Assembly (NCBI GenBank): GCA_932521025.1
Contig: OW051473.1
Span: 744,001 to 808,000, forward strand
Source: Oscheius onirici
Taxonomy: Eukaryota; Nematoda; Chromadorea; Rhabditida; Rhabditidae
Direction: 5' to 3'
DNA: 64,000 nt
Shown piece after piece: positions 1-10,490 of this stretch. Numbering within the stretch: the first letter of the stretch is position 1; each line of letters opens with the position of its first letter. The notes under the pieces are model-generated. The model made no database searches. It was not told the origin of the DNA and saw only the letters and a program-made list of their open reading frames with translations. Position numbers and translations under genes: made by a program.

Positions 1-118
1 AGGTAATCTATTCCCACGACTGCTAAGACTGTACGGCGGTGCCCAGTATATCTCTAACAACGGAGAGACCAGAGAAATGCAAATAGACAATATCAGGCAT
101 GGGGAATAGCAAGTGTTT

Positions 119-237
119 GCTTACGGCCACACCACGTTGAAAGTACGCCATCCCGTCCGATCTGGCAAGTCAAGCAACGTTGGGCCCGGTTAGCACTTGG
201 ATCGGAGACGGCTTGGGAATCCCGGGTGTCGTAAGCT
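119..237 (+). rRNA. 5S ribosomal RNA
   Basis: A 119-nt 5S rRNA gene. It begins GCTTACGGCC and ends GTCGTAAGCT, so the two ends pair to form helix I. It contains the standard internal control region (CCCGTCCGATCTGGCAAG and the GGATCGGAGACGG block). A T-run follows the 3' end, as expected for Pol III termination, and lies in a small inverted repeat (CTTTTTGAC then GTCAAAAAG) also present at the second copy at 3219-3337. The copies differ at about three positions and share roughly 60 nt of 3' flank. The sequence agrees closely with nematode 5S as I know it. Confidence 0.95.
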
Positions 238-621
238 TTTTGACTTTTTGGAAGGTTTGAGGAGAGTCAAAAAGTGCTTATCCGCCTGCATTTTTTGCTT
301 ATCTTCTCAATTCCGCCTTTTCAGTAACACATACGGAATCCGATATTGTGCCTCAGAAAACTTAATCTATTTTAAATTGCTTCCAAGTCTCTGTGTGTTT
401 GTCTGAAGCTCTAATTGAGGATAAGGAGGGGAACTTTTGCGCAAATTAGTTTTTAACAAGTCGCGACAGTAAAAGCAAGTGCGCGAAGTGCACTAACGAC
501 TTTAGTAGTTACTTTAAATGGACAGGGAGTGACTAGAGCAGTGTGACAAGGGGAGAAGGGAAGGGAAACTAGGGCTGAGGCTGTTGACCGAGCGAAGTAA
601 AACGAAAGACAAGGAAAAAAA

Positions 622-662
622 ACAAGGTTTGCAACGCCCTGGAAGGGCGTTGCAAACCTTGT
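622..662. repeat. Perfect short hairpin (19-bp arms, 3-nt loop)
   Basis: Positions 622-640 are exactly reverse-complementary to 644-662, with a GGA loop. The stretch lies between the 5S gene and the 3' end of the IFT54 gene. The loop is too short for a typical miRNA precursor. It may be the centre of a palindromic repeat. Confidence 0.85.
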
Positions 663-1214
663 AATGCCAAATTATGTGACAAAGACACAATAAAGATATG
701 ACTGTAGTGTGAAAATAATAGATAGAAAGCTTATTTTGATCATTTTATGAATATAGCGGTGTATTAGTGTTTCGACTTAGAAGTTTTTAATTTTTTTACA
801 AAACTGCTAACGGAACTGGCAGAACTCACCGCAAACCGATCACTGTTTTGCCACGACTAGTCAGACTGTCAGCCAGTTCTGGACAAAACTCCAGGCTACC
901 TTTATGCATTTAGCGCCAGTAAATGGCACCCTTTTCATACAATATGTCAACAATAGAAAACGGACGAGAACGAAAATGATGGAGGTAAAAGCAAAATAAG
1001 CAATATCTTTCATCTCCAGCACTAGATCCCAATCTACGTCTGCGATTCGACCACGTGATAGTGTAAGCGAACAGGGAAACTGAACCTCTTTATTGAGCTA
1101 CACGGATATTTGGACAGAATCGGAAGGTTTGCCTGTAAGAAGAACTTTTTTGTTAGCTTCGGTATCACAGCGGAAGGGAAAGAAAAGGAGTCTAGAAGTA
1201 TTTGTAATAAAAAG

Positions 1215-3672
1215 TTAAACATCTTTCATCAACAACTGAATCCGTTCTTCGTTGGAAACAATCCGTGCCCGACAATTGCTCAGATTTCCTTTAATGTTTC
1301 GGATTTCTTCGTCGAGATTGCTCAGTGTCCCGGTTAGTCTGAAAATAGATGAGCTCTTTTTATTTTCAAAAATATTTTGCAAACGTGTGAAAGTTTACTT
1401 ACTTTTGAGCTTCACCCATACTTAGAGACTCTTTCTCCTTCAGCTCCGCTTCATTTTGCCGCACTTCTCCTCTCCACTTTTCCAGTTCACGTATCATTGC
1501 TTCGAGGTCTTCCTAGGTTTTGTGTTCGTTTTCAATTCTCGAAAAATGTGTTACCTGAGCGAATTCGAAAATGTGAGCAAGGGGATAGATTGTTCTTGTT
1601 ATTCCCTGAAGTGTCTTTTGCAGATCATTCATTTTGTTCATTTCACGCTGGAATTCCGTGTCATCTTCGTCAATATCGTCCAGAAGTTGGCCTTCTTCCA
1701 GACCAGCCTTGGTTTCCATCATTTTCTGGACCAATCCACCTTCTTCTGCTTCTATCTGAAAATAATTTCGGTCAAAAATTTAATAGAAAACATACTGGAG
1801 CTGCCGTCACGTCTGGAACAAGAAAATTATCCTCTTCAATGATCTCCTCAACAAAAAGATCATTTTTGTCATCGTCGCCGGCTGTTTCTTCTCCCATTAT
1901 CTGTACTGTTGATTCAGCTGGCTAAATTTTTGCTCTTTTATCTTTGGTGCTTTCTGTTTACCACTGAAGCTTCTTCAATGGTTGCAATAACCTTCTTCTT
2001 GATTTTCGGAGGAGCTGGACGAGCTGCTGCTGTTCCCGGTCGTCCCATCGATGTTTGAGGACGTGCAGCGGCTGTGGACGGTCTGAAAATTCATTGTCAA
2101 GGCAATGAAAAGGCATAAAATCCGAATGTTTTTTCATTTTTAGTTTCAAAAGAACAATGTGGGAAAATGCTTACCTCTGAAACTCTGGTACAGCTGACCT
2201 TTGCACCAATGGTTTTTGTTCATCCAATTCCAAAATGCCACTATCATTACCAGGCGACATCTTTTCCGGCACTAGATCGACAGAACATTTTGAGTATCCA
2301 GTTCACTTACACTGATGAGGACTCAATTGATGTACTTCTTCGAATCCCTCGTCCATATCTCTATCCAAAAAGTTCTCGTTAACATAAACGAGATGAGAAG
2401 TTGATGCTTCTGCGACGATTCCTTTCTCATTTTTCTTTTTACTGGATTTTTCTTTGGTTTCAGAAGATTTCTTAGACTTTTTCTCTTTCCTTTCTTCTTT
2501 GTCTTCAGAAGATTTCTTGGATTTTTTCTCCTTCTTTTCGTCTTCTGTCAACTTATCCTTGTCTCGTGATTTACTGCTGCTTCGTTTTTCCTTATCCTGA
2601 CAATGGATGTTTTAGTTTGAAACAGAACACCTACTTTGCTGCTACTTTTGCTAGATTTCTCCTTGTCTTTTTCTCGATCTTTTGACTTACTCCTATCCTT
2701 GTCCTTTTTCTCTTTATCCTTGTCTTTTGAAGCTTTTTCCTTCGAAGTTTTTTCCTTGCTCTTCTTCTCCGCTTGACCACCGCCCATAAAGTTCCGGGCA
2801 TTTTCGGCAAATTTGAGCAGCAGCTGCAATTATGTCTTTGAACAGCTGACGTGATATTTGGACCAACCTTGTTTGTCAGTTCCGGCTCTTTTCCGGCTAC
2901 TATTTTAGCCGATTTTACCGATGACAGAGACCCATCGTCTACAGCTGCAATCAACTTGTCCAAGAAGGCTGTTTTAGCTGCTTTATCGGCGAGGGCTGAT
3001 GGATCCAAATCAGATTTGGGGAACTGGCTCTGTAAAAATATATGTTAAGCAGAGGTAGACCACATGTGGTAGTTCTTTACGAAAAATGTTAAAAACATGC
3101 CCATTGCTGCAAAATTTAAGAAAAAGCAAAAAGCTAGGTGGAATTGAAAAGATATAAGCAGAAATTGCAGGCGAATAAACACTTTTTGACTCTCCTCAAA
3201 CCTTCCAAAAAGTCAAAAAGCTTACGACACCCGGGACTCCCAAGCCGTCTCCGATCCAAGTACTAACCGGGCCCAACGTTGCTTGACTTGCCAGATCGGA
3301 CGGGATGGCGTACTTTCAACGTGGTATGGCCGTAAGCGAATGCGTCTCCTTCTCCCTCATCTACGTTTTGCAACCTTTCCGAATAGTTCAAACTTGATTC
3401 ATTCTATTTTATTCTTCTTTACGAAACTTTGCGGATTCATTAAAGCCATGTTTTACGCAATTTGCGCTAGAATAATGAATGTTTCACCTTTTTCATTGAC
3501 GCAGAAGAGTGTAATTACATCTGCCTACCTTCAAATACCCGGTTGATGTTAAAGTGTTCGTGATGACATCGAGCAGGAACTTGAAGGGCGGACGGCTTAG
3601 AAGCTGATCAGTTAACGCTGGCTTCTCAATAAGTCCGGCAAAAGCTTGTCTTGTAGCATCGAATTCACCCAT
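1215..3672 (-). CDS. dyf-11: Intraflagellar transport protein IFT54 (TRAF3IP1/MIP-T3; DYF-11 in C. elegans)
   Basis: IFT-B subunit of cilia that links the IFT train to microtubules and kinesin (family knowledge). The start at 3672 opens with MGEFDATRQAF, followed by the family's N-terminal block (LIEKPALTDQLLSRPPFKFL) in exon 3529-3672. Exon 2868-3029 has KIVAGKEPELTNK, the IVAG.EPE.TN signature of TRAF3IP1. A long K/S/E/D-rich charged region follows (about 2310-2823), then the RPGT..ARPAPPKIKKK element (about 1950-2090). The C-terminus is an acidic and coiled-coil region ending at the TAA at 1215-1217. Most introns are near 40 nt, but the first (3030-3528) holds a 5S rRNA gene. A TTTTCAG acceptor lies about 11 nt before the ATG and may be a spliced-leader site. 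The internal exon borders at 1350-2600 are the least certain part. Confidence 0.88.
3219..3337 (-). rRNA. 5S ribosomal RNA inside the IFT54 intron
   Basis: Second 119-nt 5S gene, on the minus strand and nearly identical to the one at 119-237. It keeps the internal control region, the closing helix (GCTTACGGCC with GTCGTAAGCT) and the downstream T-run with the same inverted repeat. It lies wholly within the first intron of the IFT54 gene and in the same orientation as that gene. It may be functional, since no break is visible. Confidence 0.94.
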
Positions 3673-3699
3673 ATAAAATGGCTGAAAACATGTTTAAGG

Positions 3700-4948
3700 A
3701 ACATATTCAATCAAAAGGGAATGCTCTTTCCGAGCGTAGTAAACAGATAAAAATGGAAACAAATAAGGGAAAACATTCGGAATGCTTTTCAGATGTACGA
3801 GCAAAACGAGGATAAATTAATACCAACTAAACTTTTCAATTAAAAACAAAGCTAGTGCTGTTATTTCAAAAATGTTGTTGCGTCATTGTTTATATATTTT
3901 TCTAAACACGTTGTTTCTGGCTGCATTGCATTCAAAACACAGCTATATTTTTCTATCTCAATTTTTTGCGTACTGCACACTCGAAACTGTTTGACATAAA
4001 AACGCATAGAAAACTGGTGAATGTGTGGATACTTCCGAAGTTGCAAAAGCTTCGATTTTTTTGTCGAAAGTCTACATATTTTTGAAACCAAAGTCAGGAC
4101 AGTCTTCGGTTTGAAAAAACTATATGCTCGTATTTTTGAGAACTCAGACTAGAAAAGCAACTAGAGGCAAGGAAGTGGTCAATAGCAACCAAACGGGTCG
4201 CCATTCTGCCTAGTGCAAGTGGCGAAAACACCCATAGGGGCAGCTGCTAACCCCGCGCGTGGTATCCATGGCTACCAACGGTTCGTTTTGTCAATTCAAT
4301 GAGAGTTGGCGGGTCAGTCAGTCGAAGACGTTGATATAGGGAAGAGTCCGTCCCTTAGTCACAACGAAGCGTTGTCATGGCAGTGAACAAGCCAAGAAGG
4401 ATTAGTACTGCAAAAACGCCTGGGAATTGTAATCATTTGCGAAGAAATAATTGCCGATGGATGATCGATGAACCCGTCAGAAAGTAATAAGTAGATGAAA
4501 AAATATTGCAACGAATAAGATTTCTGTCTTACCTTTTACTTTGATGCGCAGAAATGACAATATCGACCACACTCTCGCAAATTAGAGATAGGAAACGGTA
4601 TTAAAACTTTCAAGGTTGCTGTTTAAAATGAATTTATTCTGATTGTCACGGCTTTTCTCTGATAAGAAAAGTGGTGCTTACCAGTTACTGAAGCTAAAAC
4701 TTTGGCAAGTTAGGCTAAGCAGACAGCAGATGTATTATCTTTGTGATCTACCACTACTGTCATGCTTTATACTTTCTACGACTTGCCCACCCGTGAATGG
4801 AAAGTACAGTCAGGGAAAATCCAAAGTAGGTATATTCATGAAAAAATCCTTTCACGGTTAAAAATCAATTGGTTCTATACTATCCGTATCATTATAATTA
4901 CTCCTTGCTTCAAGATAAACGAAATAATATTCATACTAGGTAAGATAC
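3700..4948. other. Intergenic stretch, no supported gene
   Basis: Upstream of the IFT54 start and before the mariner copy. Short open frames occur on both strands, but none has family resemblance, consistent splice signals or coding character. I see nothing else I can name here. Confidence 0.5.
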
Positions 4949-4950
4949 TA

Positions 4951-5847
4951 CAGGGCGGCCAGAAATTACGGTAACAGCAGGTGGGGCGCAATTTTTGCAT
5001 TTTATGAGTTTTTCTCAAAGTATTTCTACATTTTCTTTGATGTATTTAGTTTCTCACATATTTTTGTATAAAATTAAAGCCTAGCATGTTACTTTTTAAA
5101 ATTACGAAGACATCAGCACATCGAGGATCTATCATCCAGTTACATCGCGAACTCCTTCAGGCGTGTGCTAGGTGTCTTAAAGTATCAAGAAAGCTCGTAT
5201 CTACTTCTATTCGACGTTTCAATGAGCTGGGAACAAATGTCGATCATTTTGGGCGAGGAATACCTGCAACAGTTGTCACCAGAGCCAATATCAAGAAGGT
5301 ACGCGCTAAGCTTCGATACGATCCACACTGAGTAAAGGTGAACAGCGCTTACTTTTCGGGTATTTTAAAGCATGAATTACTTCCCTGGGCTCAAAAGCAC
5401 CTTGGTAATCGCCAATGGACGCTTCAACAAGACGGAGCTCCAGCTCACAGAGCGAAAATTGTCCAAACGTGACTCTCAACAGTCTCTCTAGTTTTTCATC
5501 TCATTCCAAGAGTGGCCCCCTTCTTCCCCTGATCTCAATCCGATGGATTTCTCTGTCTGATCCCTTCTGGAATCGAAAGCATCCAAAAAACCCCATCCAA
5601 ATGTGAATTCCCTGAAGAGAGCACTGCTCAACGAGGCGGACGGCGTCTATCTACACGCCACGGTCAACTTCGTCCTCGAGCCTCTTCGAGCCTGTGTCGA
5701 CGCAGATGGCGGCCATTTTGAGACGTAAACGTGTTCCTTGTTCAGAATTTTGTGATAAACATTTCTATATATCGCAAATTGCCACATCACGTTTTTCTTG
5801 CTTAGTTGGAGCTTGTTACTGTGTTACCGTAATTACTGGCCACCCTG
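4951..5847 (+). mobile_element. Degenerate Tc1/mariner-family DNA transposon with TIRs
   Basis: An 897-bp element bounded by 25-bp terminal inverted repeats. The left end reads CAGGGCGGCCAGAAATTACG and the right end, reverse-complemented, reads CAGGGTGGCCAGTAATTACG, with two mismatches over 25 bp. A TA lies on each side (4949-4950 and 5848-5849), the expected target duplication. Transposase remnants lie on the plus strand. About 5086-5331 is the N-terminal helix-turn-helix part, ending in a stop. Then WTLQQDGAPAHRAK (near 5415) and, after frameshifts, a PSSPDLNPMDFSVWSLLE-like block (near 5520-5575) mark the catalytic core. The part between the DNA-binding region and the core is missing, so the copy is non-autonomous. 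Confidence 0.9.
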
Positions 5848-6100
5848 TAGGTCCAAACTGGCACGGGATAGGCAGATGGCCGAGCCACCGATTTTAGTTG
5901 CATCCGTGGCGGTGTGGCAGGGGATGCGTTCCGGGCGCTAGCATGGGGTTGATTCCGTCAGGCATTTTTCAATTTTCCCGCGCGGAGCTCACCATAAAAC
6001 GTTAAAAGAATGAAGCTGCGCTGAACCCTTTTCATGTGTTCACAAATCTTGGAATATATCGTCCTGTAAAAAATTAAGCAGATAGGGCTCTCACCAGATG

Positions 6101-6122
6101 AACCTAACCCCCCCCCCCCCCC
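6101..6122. repeat. Poly-C tract
   Basis: A run of about 16 C residues. Similar G/C homopolymers occur near 30295 and 50845. The exact length is prone to sequencing error. Confidence 0.8.
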
Positions 6123-6179
6123 ACAAAAACATGTTTTGCAATGAATTTATTGATTAACCTGTTTATGAGGTTTCGAAAC

Positions 6180-6475
6180 ATTTACTTTCCTGGCCATTCC
6201 ACAGCGTTCATCAAGTCAAGGTCCAACCCAAAGCATTGACAACCCCTTCGTCCGCCAACGTAACAGGTGTGTTGGTCGTCGAAGCGTCTGATGTATCTGA
6301 AGTATGTGCCATCTGTATTCAGTTTACAGTCCGCGTCGACAACGGCAAAGTATTCGTATTCGAAGTTGAACCAGCCATCTCCGTCTTGATATCCATTGAA
6401 CCACGTTTTGTAGGCTCCACTATCGCTGTACCCTTTCCGAAATCGACGACTGAAGTAATCTAGTTTCAATTGGAT
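6180..6475 (-). CDS. 3' exon of an uncharacterised gene (aromatic- and Cys-containing)
   Basis: An open frame of about 95 codons ending at TAA at 6180-6182. It is rich in Tyr, Phe, Trp, Gly and Asp, with clustered Cys near its end (CYVGGRRGCQCFG). No ATG opens it, and the frame hits a stop just upstream, so this looks like the last exon of a spliced gene. The likeliest acceptor is the pyrimidine-rich TTTGAG just before FIQLKLDY. An AATAAA about 40 nt past the stop supports a gene end. The regular composition and the poly(A) signal argue for real coding sequence, but I do not recognise the family and found no upstream exon. The stop overlaps a possible GTAAAT donor, so it might instead be internal. 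Confidence 0.45.
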
Positions 6476-6499
6476 GAACTCAAACGAACCAGAAAGAAT

Positions 6500-7040
6500 G
6501 TTTAGGAATTAGCAACATTCTAGTCGAGCGACTGTGACGAAGCTGGTGGCCTCACTTCCGGCGCATATTTTACGTTAAAACGTTCTGAATATAAAGATTC
6601 AAAAGATTACGTTGGAGTGCATGAAATAAGAGCTGATGCAACACGCCTCTTTGCAAAAATTTCTTCACAAACAAAGTTGAAAAATTCTTAAAGAAATAAA
6701 AGTTCAAAACTTAATGCCCGCACTGTGACTTTATGCCAGCGGGCATATAGCCCCGCGTCTACCAAAGAGATCTAGCTTTGTCTTCTTGCAAACAGCTTTT
6801 ACACTCGTAAAAATGAAAAGAAAAGGTTTAAATACGTCGTTTGGTGTGCCGTCTTTCATTTGGCAACACAAGGCACCAAATTTTGACTAATTCGATTTGA
6901 GAAACTCGAGTAGTATACCTTAAAAGAGCTCAATCTGGACAGTTAGGAACGGGTAAAAACGCTTACAAATTGTTGCCCTTTCTCCCGTTTGAAAACTACT
7001 GAAATTCCATGTTGCTCAATTCCGCAGAATTTATTTATAT
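6500..7040. other. Intergenic stretch, no supported gene
   Basis: AT-rich sequence without convincing exons. Upstream exons of the gene ending at 6180 could lie here, but I could not place any. Confidence 0.4.
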
Positions 7041-7049
7041 ATTTATTAT

Positions 7050-7716
7050 TTCCCACCTCGGTGATGGCTGTCCTCTTGCCCGCTTTCTGTCATATGGGAT
7101 CCACGTAGTCGTAATGCTTGCCCATCTGTTCTGATCCGTGTTCTTTAATTTCCTGGCCCACTGTATAGTCGATTCCAAAAAAATGGTGCATAATTCAAAC
7201 CAGCCCGCCACGAATTTACGCGGGAATTTAAATGAAACTTGGAATTTTTAGTTTTCCGTTCATCGTTTATCAATCTGTTTCGTTCAGTTTTTGCTGTTTT
7301 TATGTTTGCGAAAAGTGGAATATACAATTCAGTACACGAGAAACCCAAATAATATCAGGAACAGAACGAAAATAGCCACGCTGGAAAATATCGGTTTATT
7401 TTTTAGCGTTCAAATCACCTCGCAAATTCGTGGCGGGCTGGTTTGAATTATGCACCATTTTTTTTGAAATTGACTATAGTTTCCTCAGATTTGCCATCTT
7501 GGTCCAGTCTTTCAGCTTGGTAACATTATGAATCCTTGTGTTGTGCCATCGGTCGATTCGTGTGATCTTCAGCATTCTTCGCTCCATCCTTCGTTGAGTC
7601 ACTTGCAGCTTAGTCCTATCCATATCGGTCAGAGTCCAGCATTCACATCCGTATAGCACATTTCCGCAGAATAGATGACTTTGATTCACCTGTTCCAGAC
7701 ATTTTCTGATTTGCAA
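7050..7716 (-). mobile_element. RTE-like non-LTR retrotransposon 3' fragment, split by a MITE
   Basis: The minus strand at 7479-7716 encodes VLYGCECWTLTDMDRTKLQ and RRMERRMLKITRIDR, the conserved C-terminal stretch after the reverse transcriptase of RTE-type elements. The frame continues beyond an insertion, at about 7050-7163, with WARKLKNTDQNRWA and RARGQPSPRW. Removing 7166-7476 plus one TA rejoins the codons as NLRKLQWARKL without a break, showing that the MITE entered an older copy. The element is truncated at its 5' side and is not functional. Confidence 0.85.
7166..7476. mobile_element. 311-bp MITE with ~55-bp TIRs and TA target duplication
   Basis: The left end begins TAGTCGATTCC and continues through TGGTGCATAATTCAAACC. 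The right end is its reverse complement with few mismatches for about 55 bp. A TA flanks each side (7164-7165 and 7477-7478). It carries no coding capacity and interrupts an RTE-like reading frame. The TA duplication fits mobilisation by a Tc1/mariner-type transposase. The TIR differs from that of the mariner copy at 4951. Confidence 0.9.
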
Positions 7717-7802
7717 GGTTATAGATTAAAGGTGTAGGTTTATCTATCTTGAGACTCGCACAGAGGCTGTTTCAGCTGTATTAACTAATATTTATTGTGA
7801 GA

Positions 7803-9304
7803 TCAGTAGATCGTGACCACCGATGCCTCCGTATGTCTCCCAGTCAATGTCTTGACGATGCCGTAGATGTACTTTTTCATACTCGGAGAACAATATATTA
7901 GAACGAACGGAGAGATGAATGTCATGGTATCTGACACGTACGGAATGAGTGCCAGCGTGTATTTCCCAACCTCAACCCACTTATATACAGTGCACATCTC
8001 GTTGATAATCTGAAAAAAAATTGTGAGAAAAAAAATATAATTACCATAACAACGGTTGAGAACAGCTGAATCAGAAAGTGGATTATACTGAAGACCATCA
8101 GTTTGCGTTCAGAGCCTCGGTCCTGAAAGTTAATATTTTTTAACTTGGATATAAAACAGGTGCTTTTTAATTTTAAAAACTACACGACTAACGCCCCCCA
8201 GAAACCTTTGGATAGTATTTGCGGAAATGACGACAAACTAATTGTTGTTAACGGTACAAATTATCGAGATTTTTAGCACAAATGTTCAAGTCGAAGAACT
8301 CACGTTCGGTCTGAACATGACAGTGGTTGCAATCATTAATATTGTGCAAGCGATTGTCATCACCGCCATAAAAATATCTAGCTTGATGGTCCGATTTTCG
8401 GATTCCTGCCAAAATTCGTGTATGAGTGGAAGAAAACCTACTGGGTCTTGCCACAGGATATAGTGTGGTAGTTCATAAGAAGTATAAAATACGAATCCCA
8501 GCAAGAGTTCGTAAGTGAATATGACAGGAAACAAGAAATTGAATGCCATCAATACAAAGAACAATTTGTTCCATAACTGAAAACTTGAGATATTAACTAC
8601 AAACATGTTTCATAGGTTTCTTTTATCAAACAAATACAACATAAATTCATTTTAAATTGCCCCAAGTCTCTGTGTACGTGTGTGTCGGAAGCCTTAACCA
8701 GCTGACGGCTGTCGCCGCCCTTTTACTTTTAGCATCCTTATTTTCATCATATTTGAACTCTGCATGGTCGATTACCCTAGAAAACCCGCTGCAATCGTGA
8801 CGGGACCAATGCCAATTGGTCTCGCATGGAATCTGGCAATCTGGCAGATGCCGAAGGCTTGCTTTAACAAAAAACTTGCTTTTTCGTACTTCATCGGATA
8901 ATAAACAGCTGTGAAGCGGTTAAGGATAAATGAGTAAATCATGAGATATTGCACATAGGCCAGATAGACTGTCAGCCAAAAGAATATTCTCGAGAACCAT
9001 CTAAACGGCTGCAAAAAGAAGAAGCGGCTGAGCCAGCATCCGCTATCACACGTGGCTGATGGAAGACGAATAGCGATAAGTGAATTAACGTAAGTTACAA
9101 TGTTCTGAAACTGCTATTTCAGAATACGCTTAAACCAGAAACCGGTTAAAACAAAAAACTGACCACAACTGCGTTAACCAGAAAAATGAGATAGTATGAG
9201 CCAGGAAAAACTTTTCGTTTAGTTATTAGAAAATAACAGACTATGAAATATACAACTATTGAGAAAAGGGCATATGTTGTCGAAACGATGAAGTAGACGT
9301 CCAT
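7803..9304 (-). CDS. Serpentine 7TM chemoreceptor (Srg/Srv-like)
   Basis: A nematode-type G-protein-coupled chemoreceptor, probably neuronal and membrane-bound (family inference). The start at 9304 gives MDVYFIVSTTYALFSIVVYF, the first membrane segment. Exon about 8880-9105 holds TM2-TM3 and ends the TM3 block with ILNRFTAVYYPMKYEK, the DRY-equivalent NRFTA motif of these families. Exon about 8270-8590 carries TM4-TM5 beginning WNKLFFVLMAFNFLFP. Exon about 8040-8125 is TM6 (DRGSERKLMVFSIIHF). The last exon (7803-8010) is TM7 and the tail, ending at TGA. Most introns are under 60 nt. The intron at about 8600-8870 is long and contains repeat sequence. The exact subfamily is uncertain. Confidence 0.8.
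8625..8760. repeat. Dispersed repeat in a chemoreceptor intron
   Basis: The block TTTTAAATTGCCCCAAGTCT with CTCTGTGTACGTGTGTGTCG recurs in altered form at about 365-410. The following CAGCTGACGGCTGTCGCCGC resembles 18148-18175. This suggests scattered copies of a short interspersed element. Confidence 0.5.
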
Positions 9305-9309
9305 TTTCT

Positions 9310-9870
9310 GCGGACTGGTTTCCGAATGACTTGCAGAACGAGTTGATTACTGTGTATCATGAGCAGGTGCAGACAATGTCTCGTCAAACTGGGTTAAGAG
9401 CAGAAAGACAGAACTGCTTTCTGATGATACATGACGCTACGAACGTCAAATGTACATGGAACTGTGCCCTTCTTTCGGAATTACCTCTTGTTAATCTTTT
9501 TAGATACATCTCTGCATGACCTTTTGAGACAAAATTTCGAATAATCATAATGTACCTGCCCGTCAAGATATTTCAGCCTTGAACAGTGAGAACCGTATAG
9601 AACAACTCACTGTTGGTCGTCTGCGAAAAACAGATCTTGGTAACCGGTACAGTTTTATTCAAGACGGCGATGACAATATAAAAATAAAGCTTCAAATCTC
9701 GTCTTGTCAGTAAAGCTAGCAATTAAAGCGAATAAAACATGTTTTGGACTACGCAAGCTGAATTTAACTTTAACATCGGGATAATGGGGAATCTGATGGC
9801 AAATGAATACATGAAACCGAAGACACTTAAGGCAGAAAAAGCATAAAGAACAACATCTAGAATGCTCAAA
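9310..9870. other. Intergenic stretch between chemoreceptor and unknown gene
   Basis: No supported exon. Open frames on both strands lack membrane segments, recognisable motifs or consistent splice signals. Confidence 0.45.
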
Positions 9871-9872
9871 AT

Positions 9873-10441
9873 TCAACAACGCTTGTCAGCGTCAGGTAAC
9901 TGAATGAAATGCATTCTGAAGAGAAAAAGAGTTCCAACTGCGTTGGATGTCGTGAAGAGACGGCATTGGAATTGAGTATCGCATCGAATAACTGAAATTT
10001 GATGTGAAAAAATAGATATGAAAAAGTCACCATTTTTTTCCTCTGGCACATCAAACAGCCAAATGTTGTTGTCAAACGGGGATCCACTTTGTGGTGTCAA
10101 CGAGCAATTGACCGTCTTTTCGTTCAGAGCCGATATTCTGAGTACGAATGATAAGTAAAAACAACGTTTTACTCACTCGAGCCTTGTTGGATGACATTCT
10201 CCAGTGCAAAAGTTAGCGACGGCAAAATTATTCACGGTTTTCGGACTGTTTGGAAGCATGTCAAATTTCATGACACATCTAGTTAACGAAATCACCTAAA
10301 AGTTTTGACGAAATTAGAGAACGGAAAGGAAATTTACTAATCTTCCCAGTTTTTTATCTATCTTCCTTTCCATCTGTTCATCCAACGGCAGACAGGGAGG
10401 ATGTGGCTCGTCCCAGTTTGTCCACGTGTCTTGCCAGCTGA
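9873..10441 (-). CDS. Uncharacterised multi-exon gene, C-terminal exons (Cys-containing)
   Basis: Four exons join in phase. They begin CLNFNISWQDTWTNWDEPHP (to about 10441), continue VISLTRCVMKFDMLPNSPK (from about 10293), then ISALNEKTVNCSLTPQSG, and end with VIRCDTQFQCRLFTTSNAVG running to TGA at 9873-9875. All introns are short GT-AG types. The Trp-rich start and scattered Cys and N-glycosylation-like sites suggest an extracellular or luminal domain, but I recognise no family. The start lies upstream. The 5' exons may be those listed at 10491-11227, because phase 0 at SASQKK and phase 0 at ACLNF are compatible. I could not confirm that join. Confidence 0.6.
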
Positions 10442-10490
10442 TATTGAAATTCAGGCACGCCTACGATTGTTTTGAAATAAATGAACATCA

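Noticed and set aside
119-237. A spliced-leader (SL1) RNA gene next to the 5S gene, as in the C. elegans 5S/SL1 array
   Set aside because: I searched by eye for an SL1-like GGTTTAATTACCCAAG in both flanks of both 5S copies and did not find it.
1377-1925. Long plus-strand open frame over the IFT54 3' exons
   Set aside because: It is antisense to coiled-coil exons with clear family content and has no independent support.
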